This document shows, piece by piece, positions 1-6,210 of a DNA stretch of 6,210 bases; position 1 is the first letter of the stretch, and each line of letters starts with the position of its first letter. The position numbers and the translations under genes are program-made. A model generated the notes under the pieces. The model was given only the letters and a program-made list of their open reading frames with translations. It made no database searches and was not told the origin of the DNA. The DNA is from Pseudomonadota bacterium. Its GTDB lineage: Bacteria > Pseudomonadota > Gammaproteobacteria > Xanthomonadales > Xanthomonadaceae. The stretch is taken from the NCBI GenBank assembly GCA_023453655.1, contig JAEXTE010000343.1, forward strand, positions 1 through 6,210. Direction: 5' to 3'.

Positions 1-1771
1 GACCGCGCCGGTGGTGCGCGAAGTGGCGATCGGCGAGGCGATCACCGTGGCCGACCTGGCGCAGAAGCTCGCGCTCAAGGGCGGCGACGTGGTCAAGGCG
101 CTGTTCAAGATGGGCGTGATGGCCACCTTCACCCAGACCATCGACCACGACACCGCCGTGCTGGTGGTCGAGGAACTCGGCCACAAGGCGGTCGCGGCCG
201 AGGCCAACGACGCGGAGTCCGAGCTGCTCGCCCACGTCGAGGACGTGCAGGGCGACGCGGTGGCGCGTCCGCCGGTGGTGACCATCATGGGCCACGTCGA
301 CCACGGCAAGACCTCGCTGCTGGACTACATCCGCCGCACCAAGATCGCCACCGGCGAGGCCGGCGGCATCACCCAGCACATCGGCGCCTACCACGTCGAG
401 ACCGACAAGGGCGTCATCAGCTTCCTGGATACGCCCGGCCACGCGGCCTTCAGTTCGATGCGCGCGCGCGGCGCCAAGCTGACCGACATCGGGGTGCTGG
501 TGGTCGCGGCCGACGACGGCGTGATGCCGCAGACGATCGAGGCGATCCAGCACGCGAAGGCGGCCAAGGTGCCGCTGATCGTGGCGATCAACAAGGTCGA
601 CAAGTCCGACGCCGACCCGGAGCGGATCAAGAACGAACTGCTGGCCCACGACCTGGTGGCCGAGGACTTCGGCGGCGACACCCAGATGGTGCCGCTGTCG
701 GCCAAGACCGGGCAGGGCGTGGACAACCTGCTCGACGCGATCTCGCTGCAGGCCGAGGTGCTGGAACTGCGTGCCGTGGCCGAGGGCCGTGCCACGGGCA
801 CGGTCATCGAATCCTCGCTGGACACGGGCCGCGGCCCGGTCGCGACCGTGCTGGTGCAGCAGGGCCTGCTTTCGAGGGGCGACTACCTGGTGTGCGGCGT
901 GCAGTTCGGCCGCGTGCGTGCGCTGTTCGACGAGACCGGCTCGCAGGTCCAGGCCGCCGGCCCGTCGATCCCCGTGCAGGTGCTGGGCCTGTCCGGCGTG
1001 CCGGACGCGGGCGACGACTTCGTCGTGGTCGCCGACGAGCGCCTGGCCAAGGACGTCGCCCAGCAGCGCGAGGCCAAGCGCCGCGAGCTGCGCCTGGTGG
1101 CGCAGGCCGGCAACCGCATGGAAGACATCATGGCCCAGATGGGCCAGGGCGAGGCGCAGCAGCAGCTCAACCTGGTCATCAAGGCCGACGTGCAGGGTTC
1201 GGTGGAGGCGCTGCGCCAGGCGCTCACCGCGCTGTCGAACGAGCAGATCCGCATCAACGTGATCGTCTCGGGCGTGGGCGGCATCACCGAGTCCGACGCC
1301 AACGCCGCGGCCACCGCCAAGGCCACCATCATCGGCTTCAACGTCCGTGCCGACGCGTCGGCGCGCAAGGTCATCGAGAACAGCGGCCTGGACCTGCGCT
1401 ATTTCTCGATCATCTACGACGTGATCGACCAGGTGAAGCAGGTGGCGTCCGGCCTGCTGGGCGTGGAGATCCGCGAGGAGATCATCGGCATCGCCGAGGT
1501 GCGCGACGTGTTCCGCAGCTCGAAGTTCGGCGCGGTGGCCGGTTCGATGGTGGTCGAGGGCGTGGTCCGCAAGAACCGCCCGATCCGCGTGCTGCGCGAC
1601 AACACGGTGGTGTTCGAGGGCGAACTCGAATCGCTGCGCCGCTTCAAGGAGAACGTCGAGGAAGTGCGCAACGGCACCGAGTGCGGCATCGCGGTCAAGG
1701 CGTACAACGACGTCCGCCCGGGCGACCAGATCGAGTGCTTCGAGCGCATCGAGGTGCAGCGGACGCTGTAA
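1..1771 (+). CDS. infB: Translation initiation factor IF2, 5'-truncated by the window edge
   Basis: IF2 is the GTPase that brings fMet-tRNA to the 30S P site and promotes 50S joining. The reading frame is already open at base 2 and runs to TAA at 1769-1771. Counting residues from the GTG at 11, an IF2_N module lies at about 4-55. The GTPase domain follows at about 88-255, with G1 GHVDHGKT (94-101), GGITQHIG (118-125), DTPGH (140-144), NKVD (194-197) and SAK (230-232). Beta-barrel domain II is at about 262-345, domain III at about 375-475, and the C-terminal fMet-tRNA-binding domain at about 495-580, with RRFK (543-546) and ECG (557-559). The distance from G1 to the C-terminus equals that of E. 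coli IF2 (890 aa), so roughly 300 N-terminal residues lie upstream. The GTG at 11 is internal, not the start. It is the first gene of the visible operon, and nusA is expected upstream. Identification is certain. Confidence 0.98.
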   Translation, partial: TAPVVREVAIGEAITVADLAQKLALKGGDVVKALFKMGVMATFTQTIDHDTAVLVVEELGHKAVAAEANDAESELLAHVEDVQGDAVARPPVVTIMGHVDHGKTSLLDYIRRTKIATGEAGGITQHIGAYHVETDKGVISFLDTPGHAAFSSMRARGAKLTDIGVLVVAADDGVMPQTIEAIQHAKAAKVPLIVAINKVDKSDADPERIKNELLAHDLVAEDFGGDTQMVPLSAKTGQGVDNLLDAISLQAEVLELRAVAEGRATGTVIESSLDTGRGPVATVLVQQGLLSRGDYLVCGVQFGRVRALFDETGSQVQAAGPSIPVQVLGLSGVPDAGDDFVVVADERLAKDVAQQREAKRRELRLVAQAGNRMEDIMAQMGQGEAQQQLNLVIKADVQGSVEALRQALTALSNEQIRINVIVSGVGGITESDANAAATAKATIIGFNVRADASARKVIENSGLDLRYFSIIYDVIDQVKQVASGLLGVEIREEIIGIAEVRDVFRSSKFGAVAGSMVVEGVVRKNRPIRVLRDNTVVFEGELESLRRFKENVEEVRNGTECGIAVKAYNDVRPGDQIECFERIEVQRTL

Positions 1772-1788
1772 CGCCCTGCGTTACAGCG
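1764..1788 (+). other. Perfect hairpin spanning the infB stop codon
   Basis: CGCTGTAACG (1764-1773) and CGTTACAGCG (1779-1788) are exact reverse complements, giving a 10-bp stem. An eleventh C-G pair (1774/1778) would close a 3-nt loop. The infB TAA (1769-1771) lies inside the left arm. No T-run follows, so this is not a standard intrinsic terminator. It could stabilise the infB 3' end, act as an RNase III site, or pause polymerase. The symmetry is seen directly and the role is unknown. Confidence 0.75.
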
Positions 1789-1789
1789 C

Positions 1790-1881
1790 GTGATTGGTGA
1801 TTCGTGATTCGCAAGGACACGATCACCACCGGGATCCGACGCCTTGCCCTTCCGAATCACCAGTCACGAATCGCGAATCAC
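1790..1881 (+). repeat. Inverted array of 7-bp repeats (GTGATTC / GAATCAC) upstream of rbfA
   Basis: Three head-to-tail heptads (GTGATTG, GTGATTC, GTGATTC) fill 1790-1810. Four heptads of the complementary unit (GAATCAC, CAGTCAC, GAATCGC, GAATCAC) fill 1854-1881. As RNA, 1790-1809 can pair with 1862-1881 over 19 pairs, including two G-U pairs, with a single G-G mismatch. GCAAGG (1811-1816) can pair with CCTTGC (1842-1847) to extend the stem. The structure ends 5 nt before the rbfA ATG. From memory, short tandem heptads of this general kind occur between genes in xanthomonads, and I could not check that here. Confidence 0.8.
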
Positions 1882-1886
1882 CCAAG

Positions 1887-2225
1887 ATGACGAAATCCTT
1901 CTCCCGCACCGACCGTATCGCCGCGCAGCTCCGCAGGGAGCTGGGCACGCTGGTGCGCGAGGCGGTGGCCGAGCACGGCCTGCCGTCGGTCAGCGTCTCG
2001 GACGTCGAGGTCACCCGCGATCTGGCGCATGCCAAGGTATTCGTGACCGCGCTGCAGTCCGAGCGTGCGACCGAGGCGGTCAAGGGACTGAAGGCGGTCG
2101 CGCACGAGATCCGCTTCCGCCTGGCGCGGGCGGTGAAGCTGCGGCACGTGCCCGAGCTGCACTTCCACTACGACGATTCGGTCGATCGCGGCGAGCGCAT
2201 CGACCAGCTGCTGCGCGACCTGTAG
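1887..2225 (+). CDS. rbfA: Ribosome-binding factor A
   Basis: RbfA binds the 30S precursor near the 5' end of 16S rRNA, helps 17S-to-16S maturation, and is needed for cold adaptation in E. coli. The 112-residue product has the single KH-like fold. Landmarks are SFSRTDRIAAQLRREL (4-19), the strand VEVTRDLAHAKVFVTAL (40-56), and LRHVPELHFHYDDSVDRG (85-102). E. coli RbfA is 133 aa, and this protein stops right after the core (LLRDL) without the charged C-terminal tail. Aligned by eye on the conserved Ile-Arg, the Ala-x-Gly kink of E. coli is V71-A72-H73. The ATG at 1887 is chosen because homology begins there. An in-frame TTG at 1794 would translate the heptad repeats. No Shine-Dalgarno is visible (CACCCAAG before ATG), which is odd for this operon. 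It follows infB by 115 nt. Confidence 0.95.
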   Translation: MTKSFSRTDRIAAQLRRELGTLVREAVAEHGLPSVSVSDVEVTRDLAHAKVFVTALQSERATEAVKGLKAVAHEIRFRLARAVKLRHVPELHFHYDDSVDRGERIDQLLRDL

Positions 2226-2253
2226 CGTCCGGGGGAATGCCGCGGCGGTCGCT

Positions 2254-2285
2254 CCTGCCCGCGGGCGTGCGCGCCGGCCGGCAGG
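2254..2285 (+). other. Strong imperfect hairpin in the rbfA-truB spacer
   Basis: CCTGCCCGCGGGCG (2254-2267) pairs with CGCCGGCCGGCAGG (2272-2285) at 12 of 14 positions around a TGCG loop, with C-C and G-G mismatches. It begins 28 nt after the rbfA stop. There is no T-run after it, so it is at most a Rho-dependent or pausing/stabilising element. In sequence this GC-rich, hairpins of this size can arise by chance. The rest of the 142-nt spacer shows no ORF I can support. Confidence 0.5.
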
Positions 2286-2353
2286 GCGGGACGGATCCCG
2301 GGCCCCACGCCGCGACGGCCGGTGACCGACGGGCACGGCCGACCCCCGCCTCC

Positions 2354-2359
2354 TACAAT
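2354..2359 (+). promoter_or_regulatory. Putative -10 box for a leaderless truB transcript
   Basis: TACAAT matches the sigma70 -10 consensus at 5 of 6 positions and stands out in a GC-rich spacer. The expected start point is about 7 nt downstream, at 2366-2368, which is at the truB ATG (2368). No Shine-Dalgarno precedes the ATG, and both facts fit a leaderless mRNA. The weak point is the -35: with 16-18 bp spacing I find only GGGCAC-like sequence (2331-2336). The same CTACAAT word forms the -10 of the rpsO promoter. Confidence 0.45.
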
Positions 2360-2367
2360 CCCATCGA

Positions 2368-3336
2368 ATGACCTCCCGCCCCCGCACGAAGTTCAGGAAA
2401 CTCGACGGCATCCTGCTGCTCGACAAGCCGCGCGGGCTGAGTTCCAACCAGGCGCTGCAGCGCGTGCGCCATCTGTTCCGGGCGGAGAAGGCCGGCCACA
2501 CCGGCAGCCTCGACCCGCTCGCCACCGGCCTGCTGCCGGTGTGCTTCGGCGAGGCGACCAAGATCGCCGGCGGCCTGCTCGGGGCGCGCAAGGCCTACGA
2601 CACGGTCGCGCGGCTGGGCGTGGTCACCGACACCGACGATGCCGACGGCCAGCCGCTGCGCGAGCGTCCCGTGCCGGCGCTGCGCATTCCCGGCATCGAC
2701 GCCGCGCTGGCCGCCCTGACCGGGCGCATCCAGCAGCGGCCGCCGATCTATTCGGCGCTCAAGCGCGGCGGCGAGCCGCTGTACGCCAAGGCCCGTCGCG
2801 GCGAACCGGTCGAGGTAGAGCCGCGCCCGGTCGACGTGCACGAATTCCGGCTCGAATCCGCCAGCGACCTGCTCGACGACCTGAACGGGGTCCCCCCGCA
2901 GCTGCGCCTGCACGTCGAGTGCGGATCGGGCACCTACGTGCGCAGCCTGGTCCGCGACCTGGGGGAGGCGCTGGGCTGCGGGGCCCACGTGGCCGAACTG
3001 CGGCGCCTGTGGGTGGATCCGTTCCGCGATCCGCGGATGTGGACCCTGGACGAGCTGCAGGCGCTGGCTGCCCGCGGCGACCACTGCCTGCTGGCCTGCC
3101 TGCTGCCGCTGGAACGCGGCATGGCGTCCTGGCCACCGGTGGACCTGGACGAGGCCCAGGCCCTGCGGCTGGGCCGGGGCCAGGTCGTGAACGGGGACTT
3201 CCACCCGCCGGGCAGCGTGGCGGTATTCGGTCCGCGCGGCCGGGCGCTGGGGCTGGGCGAGGTGGTCGACGGTGCCCTGCGGCCCCAGCGGCTGTTCACA
3301 TGGGCGGTCGAGGCCGCCGCCGGCGGGGCCCGCTGA
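2368..3336 (+). CDS. truB: tRNA pseudouridine(55) synthase
   Basis: TruB isomerises U55 in the T-arm of elongator tRNAs to pseudouridine and also acts as a tRNA folding chaperone. The 322-aa product opens with the family signature [14 protein letters not shown] (14-27). Motif [14 protein letters not shown] (43-54), holds the catalytic Asp49. Tyr77 (AYDTVARLG) and Arg192 (GTYVRSLV) correspond to Tyr76 and Arg181 of the E. coli enzyme, and [12 protein letters not shown] (203-214) is also conserved. A C-terminal PUA-like domain lies at about 255-315. Length is close to the E. coli 314 aa. Compared with E. coli, about 9 extra residues lie near 165-178, before the conserved GTY strand. The ATG start matches the homology start, with no Shine-Dalgarno upstream. 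It follows rbfA by 142 nt, and its stop lies 2 nt before the -35 box of rpsO. Confidence 0.97.
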   Translation: MTSRPRTKFRKLDGILLLDKPRGLSSNQALQRVRHLFRAEKAGHTGSLDPLATGLLPVCFGEATKIAGGLLGARKAYDTVARLGVVTDTDDADGQPLRERPVPALRIPGIDAALAALTGRIQQRPPIYSALKRGGEPLYAKARRGEPVEVEPRPVDVHEFRLESASDLLDDLNGVPPQLRLHVECGSGTYVRSLVRDLGEALGCGAHVAELRRLWVDPFRDPRMWTLDELQALAARGDHCLLACLLPLERGMASWPPVDLDEAQALRLGRGQVVNGDFHPPGSVAVFGPRGRALGLGEVVDGALRPQRLFTWAVEAAAGGAR

Positions 3337-3338
3337 CC

Positions 3339-3367
3339 TTGTCCGGGTGGCCGCCAGCGGCTACAAT
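3339..3367 (+). promoter_or_regulatory. sigma70-type promoter for rpsO
   Basis: TTGTCC (3339-3344, 4 of 6 to TTGACA) and TACAAT (3362-3367, 5 of 6 to TATAAT) are separated by exactly 17 bp. The -35 box starts 2 nt after the truB stop codon. The predicted start is near G3374, giving a leader of about 142 nt. The position matches the rpsO promoter known in the same spacer of E. coli. This is the best promoter in the window. Confidence 0.75.
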
Positions 3368-3373
3368 TCCACG

Positions 3374-3515
3374 GCTTTTTTCAAGCACTTCAGCGTTCCA
3401 TCCAGCCCGGGCGGGCCATCGGCCTTCCCTCCATCCCATGACGAACCCTTGCGGTACGACGCCGGCGTCGATGATGCGGCGACGTGGTCTGCGGGTTTCG
3501 TGACCAGAGGCAATC
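3374..3515 (+). promoter_or_regulatory. Structured 5' leader of rpsO, candidate S15 autoregulatory RNA
   Basis: After a T6 run (3376-3381) the leader holds several inverted repeats. These are GGCC-ATC-GGCC (3414-3424), a perfect 14-bp palindrome CGACGCCGGCGTCG (3457-3470), a helix of ACGAACCC (3441-3448) with GGGTTTCGT (3493-3501, one bulged T), and TGGTC (3485-3489) with GACCA (3502-3506). The last two interleave as a-b-a'-b', which is pseudoknot topology. The final A overlaps the Shine-Dalgarno AGAGG (3506-3510). S15 is known to repress its own mRNA in E. coli by trapping a pseudoknot at the ribosome-binding site. Pairings are read directly, and S15 control here is inference. Confidence 0.5.
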
Positions 3516-3776
3516 ATGTCCATCGACAACAGCAAGATCATCCAGGAACACGCGCGCGGCACCAACGACACCGGCTCGCCGGAAGTGCAGGTGGCCCTGC
3601 TTACCGCTCGCATCGTGCACCTGACCGAGCACTTCAAGACGCACAAGAAGGACCACCACAGCCGGCGCGGCCTGCTGCAGATGGTCAACCGCCGCCGCAG
3701 CCTGCTCGACTACCTGCACCGCAAGGACGTGGCGCGCTACAAGGCGCTGATCGAGAAACTCGGCCTGCGTCGCTAA
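3516..3776 (+). CDS. rpsO: 30S ribosomal protein S15
   Basis: S15 is a primary binder of the central domain of 16S rRNA (helices 20-22) that nucleates platform assembly and contributes to an intersubunit bridge. The 86-aa product aligns along its whole length with the 89-aa E. coli protein. The family block [12 protein letters not shown] is at 43-54, and the protein ends in LIEKLGLRR. The rRNA contacts are conserved: T19, G20 and Q25 (junction) and H39, D46 and S49 (the G-U/G-C site of helix 22), equivalent to E. coli T21, G22, Q27, H41, D48 and S51. The ATG at 3516 is preceded by AGAGG with 5-nt spacing. It has its own promoter and leader, is followed by an intrinsic terminator, and precedes pnp, as in most proteobacteria. 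Confidence 0.98.
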   Translation: MSIDNSKIIQEHARGTNDTGSPEVQVALLTARIVHLTEHFKTHKKDHHSRRGLLQMVNRRRSLLDYLHRKDVARYKALIEKLGLRR

Positions 3777-3788
3777 GCCAGACCACCG

Positions 3789-3821
3789 CCGCGGCGCAGC
3801 GATGCGCCGCGGTTCTTTTTT
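3789..3821 (+). terminator. Intrinsic terminator between rpsO and pnp
   Basis: CCGCGGCGCA (3789-3798) and TGCGCCGCGG (3803-3812) form a perfect 10-bp stem with a GCGA (GNRA-type) loop, followed by TTCTTTTTT (3813-3821). It lies 12 nt after the rpsO stop. No convincing promoter follows, so pnp probably depends on read-through. That makes this element a likely setter of the S15:PNPase ratio, like the rpsO terminator of E. coli. Confidence 0.9.
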
Positions 3822-3870
3822 GGCCGTGGTGGACGCGGCCGCCCGACCGGGACAGGGGTCCTGGCCGGTC
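3822..3870 (+). promoter_or_regulatory. Stem-loops in the pnp leader, candidate RNase III/PNPase control element
   Basis: A first hairpin pairs GGCCG (3822-3826) with CGGCC (3836-3840). A second pairs GACCGG (3845-3850) with CCGGTC (3865-3870) and continues, after a small internal loop, with CAGG (3853-3856) to CCTG (3860-3863). It ends 29 nt before the pnp GTG. In E. coli, RNase III cuts a leader stem-loop at this place and PNPase then destroys its own message. The stems here are shorter than that one, so the parallel is only suggestive. Confidence 0.4.
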
Positions 3871-3899
3871 CATCGAAAGAGTCATCAAGGAAATCCAAA

Positions 3900-6008
<2,109 letters not shown>

Positions 6009-6030
6009 GGCGCGACCACCGTTCGCATGG

Positions 6031-6058
6031 AAAAGCGGGCTTCGGCCCGCTTTTTCTT
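6031..6058 (+). terminator. Intrinsic terminator after pnp
   Basis: AAAAGCGGGC (6031-6040), loop TTCG, and GCCCGCTTTT (6045-6054) form a perfect 10-bp stem with the extra-stable C(UUCG)G loop. The tail reads TTTTTCTTT from 6051. It lies 22 nt after the pnp stop and closes the operon. The A-run on the left side gives a short T-run on the opposite strand, so weak bidirectional action is possible. Confidence 0.93.
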
Positions 6059-6061
6059 TGT

Positions 6062-6210
6062 GCGGGGAAAGGTTCCGATAGAGCGCGGTGGATCGCCACG
6101 TACGCGATGCCATGCGCGTGCATCGGGCGACTCCGCCGGAGCCGCGGGTGTCCTGCGCGGGCGTCGCCTGCGGCGAAGATCGCCGCCGCGCCAACGCGCC
6201 GGGCGAGGAT
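6062..6210. other. Unassigned sequence downstream of the operon
   Basis: These 149 nt show no ORF I can support, no clear promoter, and no tRNA-like fold. Small inverted repeats such as CTCC-GCC-GGAG (6131-6141) and TCGCC-TGC-GGCGA (6164-6176) are present, at a level expected by chance in GC-rich DNA. The window ends before any next gene can be recognised. Confidence 0.6.

Noticed and set aside
11..13. GTG at 11 as the infB start or as an internal IF2 isoform start.
   Set aside because: The frame is open upstream to the window edge and the site lies inside the conserved region just before the IF2_N module. The known internal IF2 starts of E. coli lie much further N-terminal.
892..1800. A 302-codon + strand frame inside infB.
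   Set aside because: Arg/Gly-rich shadow of the infB coding sequence, without a ribosome-binding site or family motif.
1790..1881. The heptad repeats as a small CRISPR array or a REP element.
   Set aside because: Units are 7 bp and contiguous without unique spacers, and the two arms are inverted. They lack the GTAG-headed palindrome of typical REP sequences.
1794..1886. In-frame TTG at 1794 as an earlier rbfA start, adding 31 residues.
   Set aside because: The extra residues would be encoded by the heptad-repeat hairpin and match nothing in RbfA. Homology begins at the ATG at 1887.
2353..3204. A 283-codon minus-strand frame opposite truB.
   Set aside because: Shadow frame in GC-rich DNA with no recognisable motif.
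3350..3382. GCCG-CCAG-CGGC hairpin (3350-3361) plus the T6 run (3376-3381) as a truB terminator.
   Set aside because: The stem is only 4 bp and the T-run starts 14 nt after it. The same bases form the spacer and -10 of the rpsO promoter.
2322..3503. A 393-codon + strand frame overlapping truB and running into the rpsO leader.
   Set aside because: The Pro/Arg/Ala/Gly-rich product is an out-of-frame reading of truB, whose own frame has full homology and catalytic motifs.

Overview
The window is a GC-rich stretch of bacterial chromosome carrying the translation/RNA-processing operon in its classical order: infB (3' two thirds) - rbfA - truB - rpsO - pnp. All genes are on the + strand. Gene order, high GC, and a RbfA whose middle and end read like xanthomonad RbfA (LRHVPELHFHYDDSVDRG) point to a gammaproteobacterium of the Xanthomonadaceae/Lysobacteraceae type (Lysobacter, Luteimonas, Xanthomonas relatives). 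The family assignment is inference from memory, without a database search.

Layout: 1-1771 encodes translation initiation factor IF2 without its N-terminus. 1772-1886 is a 115-nt spacer almost filled by two secondary structures: a perfect hairpin over the infB stop codon, and an inverted array of 7-bp repeats ending 5 nt before rbfA. 1887-2225 is rbfA. 2226-2367 is a GC-rich spacer with one strong imperfect hairpin and a TACAAT box only 8 nt before the truB ATG. 2368-3336 is truB. 3337-3515 holds a good sigma70-type promoter and a structured leader of about 140 nt for rpsO (3516-3776). 3777-3899 holds an intrinsic terminator and then stem-loops in front of pnp (3900-6008), which starts with GTG. 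A UUCG-loop intrinsic terminator closes the unit at 6031-6058. In 6062-6210 I recognise nothing.

The genes act together in making and recycling the translation apparatus. IF2 places initiator tRNA on the 30S subunit, RbfA matures 16S rRNA and 30S particles, TruB makes pseudouridine 55 in tRNA, S15 is a primary 16S rRNA binder, and PNPase degrades and processes RNA. The proteins look intact and orthodox, and I see no new protein-coding system. The interest is in the spacers. These are a possible S15-responsive pseudoknot overlapping the rpsO Shine-Dalgarno, a T6 run at the expected start of the rpsO transcript, a possibly leaderless truB mRNA, the heptad-repeat hairpin before an rbfA start with no Shine-Dalgarno, and candidate RNase III/PNPase autoregulatory stem-loops before pnp.
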